NCBI RefSeq assembly: GCF_036227205.1
Contig: NZ_CP109442.1
Span: 6,944,001 to 7,008,000 of the forward strand
Length of the DNA stretch: 64,000 bases
Direction of reading: 5' to 3'
From: Amycolatopsis sp. NBC_01480
Lineage (GTDB): Bacteria; Actinomycetota; Actinomycetes; Mycobacteriales; Pseudonocardiaceae
The stretch's first letter is position 1. Every line of letters starts with the position of its first letter. The notes under the pieces are model-generated. The model was given only the letters and a program-made list of their open reading frames with translations, did not search any database and was not told the origin of the DNA. The position numbers were made by a program, and so were the translations under genes. This document shows, one piece after another, positions 1-8,237 of the stretch.

Positions 1-1372
1 CCAGCGAGCGGCCGGTGGTGCGCTGGCCGAACACCGCCACCACCACCGCCCCGAGCACCAGCAGGATCAGCAGCATGGTGAACACCCCGCCGAAACCGAC
101 GTTGCTGTACGAGAAGCCGATCACGATGGGCGCGGTGATGCCGCCGATCCGGCCGACGGCCGAGGCGACGCCGAGCCCGGTGGTCCGGATCATCGTCGGG
201 TAGATCTCCGAGGTGTAGGAGTATTCGAGCGCCGCGTTGCCGTTCATGAAGAACGACAGCACGATGCCCCAGACCAGGATCTGCGTGCTGGTGCCGGAAA
301 AAGCCAGGCCCAGCGCCCCGACCGCGCCGCCGGCCAGGTAGATCACGATCGTCCACTTGCGCTCGATCCGCTCGCTGACGAACGCCGCCGAGTAGTAGCC
401 GGGGATCTGGGCCAGGTAGATGAGGATGGAGAACAGGAAGCTCTTCGAAATGTCGAAGCCCTGCTTCACCAGTAGCGACGGGATCCAGGTGAAGAAGCCG
501 TAGTAGGTGAAGATCGCGACGAACCAGTAGACCCACGAGGTGATCGTGGTCTTGCGCAGCCCGCTCGACAGCAGGGCCTTGAGGTTGTCCACCACGCGCC
601 CGGACGAGACGTGTACCTCCTCGACCTGGGCGGACGGCTGCGGCGCCGGCAGCGGCCCGACGCGGGCGCTGACCTGTCGTTCGATGTCGGCCACCACGCG
701 CTCGGCCTCGTCGACCCGGCCGTGGACGTGCAGGAACCGCGGCGACTCCGGCAGCGATCGGCGCCACCACAGCAACATCACGATCGGCACGGCGGTGAGC
801 ACCTGCACCCAGCGCCAGCCGTGCGGCACGTCGCTCACCACGAAGTAGCCGAGCAGGCTCGCGAAGACGTATCCGAAGGCGAAGAACCCGGCCAGGGAGC
901 CGATGTAGCGCCCGCGCACGCGTGAGGGCACGAACTCCGAGAGGTACGGCGCGATGATCGCGCTCTCCGCGCCGGTCCCCATGCCCGCCACGACACGGGC
1001 GATGAACAGCACTGCGAAGTTCGGCGCGGCCGCCGCGACCAGGCTGGCGGCGGCGTAGATGACCAGCGCGCTGACCATCACCGCGCGCCGGCCGATCTTG
1101 TCGCCCAGGATGCCGGCGCCGAGCGCGCCGAACAGGAACCCGATCAGCAGGCTGCTGCCCAGGATCCCGGTGGCCCCGCTGGACAGGCCCCACTCCTTGG
1201 TGACCGAGGGGAGGATGAACGCGACGATGGCGCCGTCCATCGCGTCGAAGGTGTAGCCGAGGCCGCCGGCGAACAGCAGCTTGTAGTGGAATCGGGAAAC
1301 GGGCAGGCGTTCGAGCCGGGCCGCCATCAGGTGCGAGGTCAGCTTCGGGGTCGCGCCGGTCGTCTCGGTCAT
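1..1372 (-). CDS. MFS transporter (sugar-porter/acid-symporter type), cut by the window edge
   Basis: Reading the minus strand from an ATG at 1372 gives an uninterrupted protein of more than 450 residues that runs off the left edge, so its C-terminus is missing. It begins MTETTGATPKLTSHL and carries many hydrophobic segments. The segment GDKIGRRAVM between helices 2 and 3 is the MFS signature, and PESPRFL before the central loop is typical of sugar-porter-like members. It is transcribed away from the catabolic operon that starts at 1499, from which 126 bases separate it. By position it is the likely importer for that operon's substrate, perhaps hydroxyproline or a related amino acid; this is inference from neighbours only. 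Family assignment is firm, substrate is not. Confidence 0.85.
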   Translation of the reverse strand, partial: MTETTGATPKLTSHLMAARLERLPVSRFHYKLLFAGGLGYTFDAMDGAIVAFILPSVTKEWGLSSGATGILGSSLLIGFLFGALGAGILGDKIGRRAVMVSALVIYAAASLVAAAAPNFAVLFIARVVAGMGTGAESAIIAPYLSEFVPSRVRGRYIGSLAGFFAFGYVFASLLGYFVVSDVPHGWRWVQVLTAVPIVMLLWWRRSLPESPRFLHVHGRVDEAERVVADIERQVSARVGPLPAPQPSAQVEEVHVSSGRVVDNLKALLSSGLRKTTITSWVYWFVAIFTYYGFFTWIPSLLVKQGFDISKSFLFSILIYLAQIPGYYSAAFVSERIERKWTIVIYLAGGAVGALGLAFSGTSTQILVWGIVLSFFMNGNAALEYSYTSEIYPTMIRTTGLGVASAVGRIGGITAPIVIGFSYSNVGFGGVFTMLLILLVLGAVVVAVFGQRTTGRSL

Positions 1373-1413
1373 GGTGCCTCCATCGGCGTGAACGAGGTCA
1401 GGCCACTGTACAA

Positions 1414-1432
1414 TGTCACATGGCACATGACA
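1414..1432. promoter_or_regulatory. Candidate GntR operator in the divergent promoter
   Basis: The 126-base gap between the MFS gene and the DapA-family gene contains TGTCA and TGACA as inverted arms 9 bases apart, with a direct repeat of CACATG inside and a TGTACA palindrome 6 bases upstream. Its position between divergent genes and the presence of a FadR-type GntR gene at the end of the operon suggest an autoregulatory site. The match to a FadR-subfamily operator is by shape only. Confidence 0.4.
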
Positions 1433-1498
1433 CGATGAACTTTGCTCATCAAGGCCTGGTTCGTCAACGCTGGGTAACATCGAAAACCTGGAGGTCTC

Positions 1499-2407
1499 AT
1501 GACGGGGCGCGAAAAGCCGTGGCACGGGGTGCTGGTCGCGACGGCCCTTCCGCTGCGCGGCCCGGAGTCGGGCGCGCTGACCGCGGACTTCGACGCCTAC
1601 GCCGAGCACATCGCGTGGCTGGCGGCGAACGGCTGTGACGGCGTGACGCCGAACGGCTCGCTGGGGGAGTACCAGACCCTGAGCGTCGAGGAGCGGACGC
1701 AGGTCGTGCGCACCGCGGTCGACGCCGCGCCCGAGGGGTTCACCGTGATGCCGGGGGTCGCCGCGTACGGCGCGGCCGAGGCGCGGCGCTGGGCCGAAAA
1801 CGCGGCCGAGCTGGGCTGCCCCGCGGTGATGCTGCTGCCGCCCAACTCCTACCGCGCCGACGAGCGCGCGGTGCTCGCGCACTACCGCGAGGTGGCCAAG
1901 GCCGGGCTGCCGATCGTGGCCTACAACAACCCGTTCGACACCAAGGTCGACCTGGTCCCCGAGCTGCTGGCCGAGCTGTACGCCGAGGGCCTGATCCAGG
2001 GGGTCAAGGAGTTCTCCGGCGACGTGCGCCGCCCGTACCGGATCGCCGAGCTGGCGCCGGGCCTGGACGTGCTGTGCGGTGCCGACGACGTGCTGCTGGA
2101 GCTGGCCGTGGCCGGTGCGCCCGGCTGGGTCGCGGGTTACCCCAACGCGTTCCCGAAGGCCACCACCGAGCTGTGGGCCGCGGCCTCGGCCGGCGACCTG
2201 GCGAAGGCGGTGCCGCTGTACCGGCTGCTGCACCCGTTGCTGCGCTGGGATTCGCGGACCGAGTTCGTCCAGGCGATCAAGCTGAGCATGGACATCGCCG
2301 GGCGGTACGGCGGCCCGTGCCGACAGCCGCGCGTGCCGCTGACACCCGAGCAGGAGAAGGCCGTCCGCCAGGCGACCGAACGGGCACTCGAGGAAGGGCT
2401 TTCCTAG
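1499..2407 (+). CDS. DapA-superfamily lyase/deaminase, probable 1-pyrroline-4-hydroxy-2-carboxylate deaminase
   Basis: The 302-residue protein is a TIM-barrel aldolase of the dihydrodipicolinate synthase superfamily. NGSLGEYQTL near residue 52 matches the family's substrate loop, the tyrosine in VAYNNPF (about 142) is the usual proton shuttle, and the lysine in QGVKEFSGD (about 169) is the Schiff-base lysine. GGAGG sits seven bases before the ATG. It is followed after 3 bases by a hydroxyproline-epimerase-type gene and then an OCD-family reductase, an arrangement seen in hydroxyproline catabolic clusters where the DapA homologue deaminates pyrroline-hydroxy-carboxylate to 2-oxoglutarate semialdehyde. 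A true lysine-pathway DapA is unlikely in this setting. No D-amino acid oxidase or semialdehyde dehydrogenase gene is in view. Confidence 0.75.
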   Translation: MTGREKPWHGVLVATALPLRGPESGALTADFDAYAEHIAWLAANGCDGVTPNGSLGEYQTLSVEERTQVVRTAVDAAPEGFTVMPGVAAYGAAEARRWAENAAELGCPAVMLLPPNSYRADERAVLAHYREVAKAGLPIVAYNNPFDTKVDLVPELLAELYAEGLIQGVKEFSGDVRRPYRIAELAPGLDVLCGADDVLLELAVAGAPGWVAGYPNAFPKATTELWAAASAGDLAKAVPLYRLLHPLLRWDSRTEFVQAIKLSMDIAGRYGGPCRQPRVPLTPEQEKAVRQATERALEEGLS

Positions 2408-2410
2408 ACC

Positions 2411-3412
2411 ATGCGCGCGAAGCGGCTGTTCCACGCCGTCGACTCCCACACCGAGGGCATGCCGACGCGGGTGATCACCGGCGGCGTCGGCGTCGTGCCG
2501 GGGGCCACGATGTCCGAGCGGCGCCAGTACTTCGTCGAGCACCTCGACCACATCCGGCAGCTGCTGATGTACGAGCCGCGCGGCCATTCGGCCATGAGCG
2601 GCGCCATCCTGCAGCCGCCGACCCGGCCGGACGCCGATTGGGGCGTGCTGTTCATCGAGGTCTCCGGCTGCCTGCCGATGTGCGGGCACGGCACCATCGG
2701 CGTGGCCACGGTGCTGGTCGAGACCGGCATGGTGGAGGTGACCGAGCCGGTCACCACGATCCGGCTGGACACCCCGGCCGGGCTGGTGGTCGCCGAGGTC
2801 GAGGTCGCCGACGGGGCCGCGCGGGCGGTGACGATCCGGAACGTGCCGTCGTTCTCCGTCGGGCTGGACCGCGAGGTGGACGTGCCGGGGCTCGGCCGGG
2901 TGCGGTACGACCTGGCCTTCGGCGGCAACTTCTACGCCATCGTCCAGCTGGCCGAGCTGGGCATCCCGTTCGAGCGGCAGGAAAAGCAGCGGCTGCTCGA
3001 CGCCGGACTGTCCATCATGGACGCTGTCACCGAGCAGGACCGGCCGGCCCACCCGGTGAACGCGGAGATCTCCGGCTGCCACCACGTTTACCTCGCCGCG
3101 CCGGGCTCGACGGCCCGGCACTCGCGGCACGCGATGGCCATCCACCCCGGCTGGTTCGACCGTTCGCCGTGCGGCACCGGAACCAGCGCGCGGATGGCGC
3201 AGCTGCACGCGCGTGGCGAGCTGCCGCTGGACACCGAGTTCCGCAACGAGTCGTTCATCGGCACGCACTTCCTCGGCCGGCTCGTCGAAGAGACCACGGT
3301 CGGCGGCATCCCCGCGGTGGTCCCGAAGATCACCGGCCGGGCCTGGCTGACCGGCACGGCGCAGTACTTTCTCGACCCGGACGACCCGTTCCCGGCGGGA
3401 TTCCAGCTGTGA
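2411..3412 (+). CDS. Proline racemase family protein, probable 4-hydroxyproline 2-epimerase
   Basis: This 333-residue protein has both catalytic cysteines of the proline racemase fold: one in PMCGHGTIG (about residue 90) and one in RSPCGTGTSA (about 255). trans-3-Hydroxyproline dehydratases of the same family replace the second cysteine with threonine, so the pair of cysteines favours a racemase or epimerase. The family converts trans-4-hydroxy-L-proline to cis-4-hydroxy-D-proline in the cytoplasm. It follows the DapA-family gene by 3 bases and its stop overlaps the GTG of the next gene, so the three are translationally coupled. Proline racemase proper cannot be excluded, but the neighbours favour hydroxyproline. 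Confidence 0.82.
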   Translation: MRAKRLFHAVDSHTEGMPTRVITGGVGVVPGATMSERRQYFVEHLDHIRQLLMYEPRGHSAMSGAILQPPTRPDADWGVLFIEVSGCLPMCGHGTIGVATVLVETGMVEVTEPVTTIRLDTPAGLVVAEVEVADGAARAVTIRNVPSFSVGLDREVDVPGLGRVRYDLAFGGNFYAIVQLAELGIPFERQEKQRLLDAGLSIMDAVTEQDRPAHPVNAEISGCHHVYLAAPGSTARHSRHAMAIHPGWFDRSPCGTGTSARMAQLHARGELPLDTEFRNESFIGTHFLGRLVEETTVGGIPAVVPKITGRAWLTGTAQYFLDPDDPFPAGFQL

Positions 3413-4317
3413 TCGGCTCCGTGGCCGGGGCGCCGCCGATGCGGGACGCGATCGACGCCCTGCGCGCCGCCCTGCTCGACGGGCTCGACCCAGAGCAGGA
3501 CCCGCCGCGGTCGGTGGCCGAGGGGCCGCACGGGCAGCTGCTGCTGATGCCCGCGTTCTGGGGCCGGTACGCCGGCGTCAAGGTCGCCTCCGTCGCACCC
3601 GGCAACCCGGCGCTGGGCCTGCCGCGGATCCAGGGCGGCTACCTGTTGCTGGACGGGCCGACGCTCAGCCCGCTCGTGCTGCTGGACGCGGTCGCGCTGA
3701 CCTCGGTCCGCACCGCGGCGGTGTCGGCGGTCGCGGCGGACGCGCTGGCGGAGCCGGACGCCGCGCGGCTCGTCGTGTTCGGCACCGGGCCGCAGGCGCA
3801 CAGCCACGTCGAGGCCCTGCGCGCGGTCCGGCCGGTGCGGGAGCTGATCGTGGTCGCCCGCGACCCCGGCCGTACCGCGGAGTTCGTGGCGGGCTACCCG
3901 GAGCTGGCCGCCCGGGCGGGCACGGCCGCGGACGTCGCGGGGGCCGACCTCGTCGCCTGCTGCACCACCGCCCGCACCCCGCTCTTCGACGGCTCGCTGC
4001 TGTCGGACCACACGACTGTGGTTGCGGTCGGCTCGCACGAGCCCGACGCGCGGGAGGTCGACGACGTGACGGTGCGGCGCTCCACTGTGGTCGTGGAAGC
4101 GCGGGCGGCCGCACTGCGCGAGGCCGGCGACGTCGTGCTGGCCGTGCAATCGGGTGCGATCGGACCAGATGCGCTGCACACGCTGTCGGACCTCGTGCGG
4201 GGGAAGGCCGACGTGCCCGCGGGGCGGCCCCGGCTGTTCAAGAGTGTCGGCATGGCGTGGGAGGATCTGGTGGTCGCCGCGACGCGGCACGAAACCGCCA
4301 GGGGAGACCGACGATGA
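3409..4317 (+). CDS. Ornithine cyclodeaminase/mu-crystallin family protein, probable pyrroline-2-carboxylate-type reductase
   Basis: The protein is 302 residues if it starts at the GTG at 3409, which overlaps the preceding stop as GTGA; an in-frame ATG at 3439 would shorten it by ten residues. It has the family's RTAAVSA helix, a Rossmann motif GTGPQAHSHVEAL (about residue 124) and the conserved C-terminal LFKSVGMAWEDL. Members in hydroxyproline and D-proline clusters act as NAD(P)H-dependent pyrroline-2-carboxylate reductases rather than cyclodeaminases, and that is the favoured role here by context. The stop codon overlaps the start of the GntR gene as ATGA, so regulator and enzymes share one transcript. 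Confidence 0.78.
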   Translation: MIGSVAGAPPMRDAIDALRAALLDGLDPEQDPPRSVAEGPHGQLLLMPAFWGRYAGVKVASVAPGNPALGLPRIQGGYLLLDGPTLSPLVLLDAVALTSVRTAAVSAVAADALAEPDAARLVVFGTGPQAHSHVEALRAVRPVRELIVVARDPGRTAEFVAGYPELAARAGTAADVAGADLVACCTTARTPLFDGSLLSDHTTVVAVGSHEPDAREVDDVTVRRSTVVVEARAAALREAGDVVLAVQSGAIGPDALHTLSDLVRGKADVPAGRPRLFKSVGMAWEDLVVAATRHETARGDRR

Positions 4318-4988
4318 CGATGGACGGCCACCAGTCGCTCGCGCTGCCCTCGTTCGGCGTCCAGCGGAACCTGCGCGAGAAGATCACGCAGACCCTGCGC
4401 GCGGCGGTGATCTCCGGCGAGCTGCGCGCCGGCGAGGTGCATTCCGCGCCGAGCCTGGCCGCGCAATTCGGCGTCTCGGCCACCCCGGTCCGCGAGGCGA
4501 TGCTCGATCTGGTCAAGGAAGGCCTGATCGACACGGTGCGCAACAAGGGGTTCCGGGTCACCGAACCGTCCGAAAAGGACCTCGACGACCTGTCCGAGCT
4601 CCGCGCGCTGATCGAGGTGCCCACGGTCCGCCGCCTCGCCGAGACCGGCGTCGACCCGGCGGTGATCGCCGAGCTGCGCCCGCTGGCGCTGGGCATCGAG
4701 CGCGCGGCCGCCGAGCACGACCTCATCGCGCACGTGGCCACGGACATGCAGTTCCACCTCCGGCTGCTGGAGCAGGCGGGCAACCCGCACCTGGTCGAGA
4801 CGGTGCGCGCGCTGCGCGCCCGGTCCCGCATCTACGGCCTGCGCAGCCTCGCCGAGCGCGACGAGCTGATCCCCTCCTCGGCCGAGCACGCCGAGCTGCT
4901 GGACCTCATCGAGGCCCGCGACGCCGACGGCGCCGAGGCACTGATGAACCGCCACATCCGGCACGTGCGCGGCATCTGGGCCCGCTGA
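4314..4988 (+). CDS. GntR family regulator, FadR/FCD subfamily
   Basis: The 224-residue protein starts at an ATG that overlaps the previous stop; a longer in-frame start at 4257 would lie inside the upstream gene and is not used. The N-terminal winged helix (about residues 19-80) includes SLAAQFGVSATPVREAM, the classic GntR recognition-helix pattern, followed by an FCD all-helical effector domain. The histidines in FHLRLLE and NRHIRHVRGIW are placed like the metal-binding residues of FCD domains. Being the last gene of the operon, it is likely to control the divergent promoter at 1373-1498 in response to a pathway intermediate. That target is inferred. Confidence 0.85.
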   Translation: MTMDGHQSLALPSFGVQRNLREKITQTLRAAVISGELRAGEVHSAPSLAAQFGVSATPVREAMLDLVKEGLIDTVRNKGFRVTEPSEKDLDDLSELRALIEVPTVRRLAETGVDPAVIAELRPLALGIERAAAEHDLIAHVATDMQFHLRLLEQAGNPHLVETVRALRARSRIYGLRSLAERDELIPSSAEHAELLDLIEARDADGAEALMNRHIRHVRGIWAR

Positions 4989-5044
4989 GCGCTCCGGTGT
5001 GGGTTGGGTGGGCCGGGTTCACCGGCCGGCGAGGGGAGCACGTG

Positions 5045-5251
5045 ATGGGAGAGGACCGGGCGGTCACCGCGGCGGAGCTGTTCCACGAGATCGGCGCCGG
5101 CTACGAGGCGGCGTTCGGCCGTCCGCCGGTGGTCGACGCGGCGGTGCGCGAGCTGCTGGCGGTGCTGGCGGAGCACGCGCGGGTGCTCGACATCGGCAGC
5201 GGTACCGGGCGGCCGGTCGCGGCGGACCTGATCACCGCGCGGAAAGCCTGA
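5045..5251 (+). pseudogene. Truncated SAM-dependent methyltransferase remnant
   Basis: A 68-residue reading frame starting at GTGATG (5042-5047) encodes an N-terminal helix region and then VLDIGSGTGRPVA, which is motif I of class I SAM methyltransferases. The frame stops only a dozen residues after the glycine loop, so motifs II to IV and the substrate-binding part are missing and no continuation is visible downstream. It is read as the left end of a deleted methyltransferase gene. A functional peptide of this size is unlikely because the SAM pocket would be incomplete. Confidence 0.7.
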
Positions 5252-5267
5252 TCAGTCCGGCTACCCC

Positions 5268-5310
5268 GCGAAGGCCCCCGCACCACTTTGGACGGTGCGG
5301 GGGCCTTCGC
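5268..5310. terminator. Strong bidirectional hairpin
   Basis: A perfect 17-bp stem (GCGAAGGCCCCCGCACC with its complement) closes a 9-base loop. It lies between the methyltransferase remnant on the plus strand and the antitoxin-like gene on the minus strand, and would stop transcription from both sides. No long T tract follows, as is common at high G+C. Confidence 0.75.
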
Positions 5311-5321
5311 CGCGGGACGGC

Positions 5322-5519
5322 TTACTGCTGCTGGTCGCCGCCGCCGTTGAAGCGCTCCTTGAGCTTGTCGGCGCCCTGGTTGATCTGGTCGCTGTGCTTG
5401 CCGCCGGTCTTCTCGTCGGCGAACTGCGCGGCCTTGTCAACGCCCTGCCCGGCCTTGTCGGGGTTGTTGCCGGCGAACTCCTGGATCTTTTCCTTCGCCT
5501 TGTCGAACATGCCGTCCAT
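5322..5519 (-). CDS. MT0933-like antitoxin family small protein
   Basis: The 65-residue, lysine- and aspartate-rich, hydrophilic protein contains DKAAQFADEKTGGKHSDQIN, which matches the MT0933/Rv0909 antitoxin-like family (Pfam MT0933_antitox) closely and the CsbD-like stress proteins loosely. The family is named after a proposed antitoxin of Mycobacterium tuberculosis, but most members have no proven toxin. None is present on either side here. The start region lies inside the 3' end of the TetR gene in another frame, so the two are read from one message. A general stress role is as likely as a toxin-antitoxin one. Confidence 0.75.
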   Translation of the reverse strand: MDGMFDKAKEKIQEFAGNNPDKAGQGVDKAAQFADEKTGGKHSDQINQGADKLKERFNGGGDQQQ

Positions 5520-6180
5520 GTTCCGCTCCTTTCGTCGTACCGGAATCCTGCGTGGACTCTTTCCGGGTACCCACCGGAAGCGGGCCCGGCCCGGGGTTCG
5601 CCGGATCGGGTGAGACGGGGCGGGACACGGTGGTGAGGCCGTCGACGAGCAGATCGGTGATGCGGAAAGCCTCCTCGTGCCAGCCGGGATAGGTGCGGGC
5701 GCCGCAGATCCCGCCCAGCGCGCGCAGCACGGTCTGCCCGGTGATGTCGCCGCGGACCACCCCGGTTTCCGCCCCCCGTTCGAGTAGCAGGTCGAGTGCG
5801 TCGCTGAGCTGTTCGCGGCCGCCGGTGAACACGGGGGAGTCGGTCGCCATGATGCTCTCGAGCGCGGCCGCCATGCCCTTGCTGACCGCGGCGTGCTCGA
5901 CCACCCGCCGGAGGTACGCCGCGAGCGCGGCGCGTGGTTCCAGCTCGTCGAGCAGCTGCTGCGCGCTGTCGCAGACCTCGGTGACCTCCTGCCGGTAGAC
6001 CTCCTCGACGACCGCGTCGCGTGTGTCGAAGTGCCGGTAGAGAGTGCCGACCGAGACCCCGGCGCGCTTGGCGATCTCCTCGACGCGGATGTCGGCCTCG
6101 CCGGCCGCGAAAGCGTCCCGGGCGACGGTGATCAGCGCCTCCCGGTTGCGGCGGGCGTCGGCCCGCAGCGGACGTGACAT
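5437..6180 (-). CDS. TetR family regulator with a C-terminal tail overlapping the next gene
   Basis: Start chosen at the ATG at 6180, preceded by GGGAGGG at five bases; an ATG at 6210 lacks this and adds ten residues. Residues 10-55 form the TetR helix-turn-helix (VEEIAKRAGVSVGTLYRHF). The regulatory domain ends near residue 200, but the frame continues for about 45 residues into an arginine-rich tail that overlaps the antitoxin-like gene by 83 bases out of frame. The tail looks like random high-G+C translation, so a lost stop codon is likely. It diverges from the SDR gene at 6260, and the palindrome between them is its probable operator. Confidence 0.82.
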   Translation of the reverse strand: MSRPLRADARRNREALITVARDAFAAGEADIRVEEIAKRAGVSVGTLYRHFDTRDAVVEEVYRQEVTEVCDSAQQLLDELEPRAALAAYLRRVVEHAAVSKGMAAALESIMATDSPVFTGGREQLSDALDLLLERGAETGVVRGDITGQTVLRALGGICGARTYPGWHEEAFRITDLLVDGLTTVSRPVSPDPANPGPGPLPVGTRKESTQDSGTTKGAEHGRHVRQGEGKDPGVRRQQPRQGRAGR

Positions 6181-6201
6181 AAATCCCTCCCGGCACCAAA
6201 G

Positions 6202-6239
6202 GTGAACCACCCTCCGTATATTTCCGGAGGCAGGTTCAC
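6202..6239. promoter_or_regulatory. Nested inverted repeat, probable TetR operator
   Basis: GTGAACC at 6202-6208 pairs with GGTTCAC at 6233-6239, and inside it CCTCCG at 6211 pairs with CGGAGG at 6225, around an A+T-rich core GTATATTTC. The nested dyad fills the 79-base space between the divergent TetR and SDR genes. Size and position fit a TetR-dimer site covering both promoters. Confidence 0.6.
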
Positions 6240-6259
6240 TTTAGCGGAAGGCGACAGTC

Positions 6260-7024
6260 ATGGACGAGGGACTGGCAGGCAAGCGGGTACTGGTGACCGG
6301 CGGGAGCCGCGGCCTGGGGGCGGCGACCGTCCGGCGGTTCGCGGAATCGGGGGCGACCGTGCTGGCCGCCGCCCGGAACGCGCCGGCCGAGCCGTTGCCC
6401 GCCACTTTCATCCCCGGCGACCTCGGCACCGCGGCCGGGGCCGCGGCACTGGCCCGGCGGGTGCTCGACGAGGTCGGCGGCATCGACATCCTGGTCGACA
6501 ACGCGGCGGCGGCCACCGGCCCGGTCGCGACTCTGGACCGTACCGACGAGTCCTGGCTGGCCGACCTCGACGCGAACCTGCTCAGCGCGGTCCGCCTCGA
6601 CCGCGAGCTGGTGCCCGGCATGGTCGAGCGCGGCACCGGGGTGGTCGTGCACGTGTCCTCGATCGCGAGCCGGCTGCCGCAGAACCAGGAGGTCTCGTAC
6701 GCGGCGGCGAAGGCCGCGCTCAACGCGTACAGCCGTACCCTGGCCGCCGAAGTCGGCCCCCACGGCGTACGCGTGGTGTGCGTCCTGCCCGGATTCATCG
6801 CGACGGAGGGCGCGCTGTCGCACCTCCAGCAGTTCGCGGACCGGCAGGGGATCACCATCGAGGAGCAGACCCAGCAGGTCGTCGAGCACCTGAACCTGCC
6901 GATGGGCCGCCCGGGCGAGCCCGAAGACGCCGCCGAGCTGATTGCGTTCCTGGCCTCGGCCCGCGCGAAATGGCTGACGGGCGCCCAATTCCGCGTCGAC
7001 GGGGGCATCGTTCCCACGGTGTAG
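6260..7024 (+). CDS. Short-chain dehydrogenase/reductase
   Basis: The 254-residue classical SDR has the NAD(P)-binding TGGSRGLGAA (about residues 14-23), the NNAG-equivalent DNAAAA, catalytic serine in HVSSIAS, and YAAAK as the Tyr-x-x-x-Lys catalytic pair (about 153-157). The C-terminal half, with LPGFIATEGAL and the ending FRVDGGIVPTV, is typical of FabG-like cytoplasmic oxidoreductases. The substrate cannot be read from sequence. GGAAGG precedes the ATG, and the gene diverges from a TetR gene that probably represses it. Confidence 0.88.
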   Translation: MDEGLAGKRVLVTGGSRGLGAATVRRFAESGATVLAAARNAPAEPLPATFIPGDLGTAAGAAALARRVLDEVGGIDILVDNAAAATGPVATLDRTDESWLADLDANLLSAVRLDRELVPGMVERGTGVVVHVSSIASRLPQNQEVSYAAAKAALNAYSRTLAAEVGPHGVRVVCVLPGFIATEGALSHLQQFADRQGITIEEQTQQVVEHLNLPMGRPGEPEDAAELIAFLASARAKWLTGAQFRVDGGIVPTV

Positions 7025-7099
7025 GCGGGCTGGGCTCGACGGCCTCCGTGCTCTTCTGGGTATCGTCGCCCGGTCGGGTAGCCGAGCCGAGGAGGGCAC

Positions 7100-8194
7100 G
7101 TGGCGGGACCGCTGAGCGGGCTGAAGGTCGTGGAGCTGGCCGGAATCGGGCCGGGGCCGCACGCGTGCATGGTGCTGGCGGACCTCGGCGCGGACGTCGT
7201 GCGGGTGGAGCGGCCGGCGGGCTCGCTCGACTTCAGCGGGGGCAAGCCCGACCCCTTGCTGCGCGGGCGCCGGTCCGTCGCCGCGGACCTGAAGACGGCC
7301 GAGGGGCGCGAGTTGGTGCTGCGGCTGGCGGAGAAGGCGGACGTGCTGGTGGAGGGCCTGCGCCCGGGCGTCACCGAGCGCCTTGGCGTCGGGCCGGATG
7401 ACTGTTTCGCCCACAACCCGCGGCTGGTTTACGGCCGGATGACCGGCTGGGGACAGGAAGGTCCGCTCGCGAAGCGGGCCGGGCACGACATCAACTACAT
7501 CGGGCTGATCGGCGTGCTGCACGCGATCGGCCGCGAAGGCGAGCGGCCGGTGCCGCCGCTGAACCTGGTCGGCGACTTCGGCGGCGGCTCGATGTTCCTG
7601 CTCGTCGGCGTGCTTTCGGCGCTGTGGGAGCGGGAGTGCACCGGTCTCGGCCAGGTCGTCGACGCCGCGATGGTCGACGGCGCCGGCGTGCTCTCGCAGA
7701 TGATGTGGGCGCTGCGCGGCCTCGGCTCGTGGTCCGACGAGCGCGGCACCAACCTCCTCGACGGCGGCGCGCCCTTCTACGACACGTACGTCTGCGCGGA
7801 CGGCAGGTACGTCGCGGTCGGCTCGCTGGAGCCGCAGTTCTACGCGGCGCTGCTCGCCGGCCTCGAGCTGGACCCGGCTTCGCTGCCGCCACAACTGGAC
7901 CGCGCGGGCTGGCCGACCCTGCGCGCGACCTTCACAAAAGCCTTCCTGGCCCGCACCCGCGACGAGTGGACCGAGGTCTTCGGCGACGTCGACTCCTGCG
8001 TCACCCCGGTCCTCACCCCGGACGAGGCCGCCGCACACCCGCACATCGCTGCCCGCAACGGCCTGATCGAACTCGACGGCATCCTCCAGCCCGCCCCGGC
8101 CCCCCGTTTTTCCCGCACCGCACCGGATCTGCCCACCCCGCCGGCGAAACCGGGCGCGGACACGGAAGCGGTGCTGGCTGATTGGGGCGTCTGA
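7100..8194 (+). CDS. CaiB/BaiF CoA-transferase family, alpha-methylacyl-CoA racemase type
   Basis: The 364-residue protein starts at a GTG behind GGAGG. It opens with [20 protein letters not shown] and keeps the three residues used by alpha-methylacyl-CoA racemases: histidine in [10 protein letters not shown] (about 126), aspartate in LVGDFGGGS (about 155) and glutamate in [12 protein letters not shown] (about 239). These support a racemase that epimerises 2-methyl-branched acyl-CoA thioesters for beta-oxidation, rather than an intermolecular CoA-transferase. It lies 75 bases after the SDR gene and may be co-transcribed with it. Length is usual for the racemase subgroup. Confidence 0.85.
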   Translation: MAGPLSGLKVVELAGIGPGPHACMVLADLGADVVRVERPAGSLDFSGGKPDPLLRGRRSVAADLKTAEGRELVLRLAEKADVLVEGLRPGVTERLGVGPDDCFAHNPRLVYGRMTGWGQEGPLAKRAGHDINYIGLIGVLHAIGREGERPVPPLNLVGDFGGGSMFLLVGVLSALWERECTGLGQVVDAAMVDGAGVLSQMMWALRGLGSWSDERGTNLLDGGAPFYDTYVCADGRYVAVGSLEPQFYAALLAGLELDPASLPPQLDRAGWPTLRATFTKAFLARTRDEWTEVFGDVDSCVTPVLTPDEAAAHPHIAARNGLIELDGILQPAPAPRFSRTAPDLPTPPAKPGADTEAVLADWGV

Positions 8195-8237
8195 GCCCGC
8201 TCCGGTCCAGCTAGCGCGGCGGGCTAACGTGATGCGC

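Noticed and set aside
5322..5519. A complete toxin-antitoxin pair
   Set aside because: No plausible toxin frame is found on either side; the neighbours are a TetR gene and a methyltransferase remnant.
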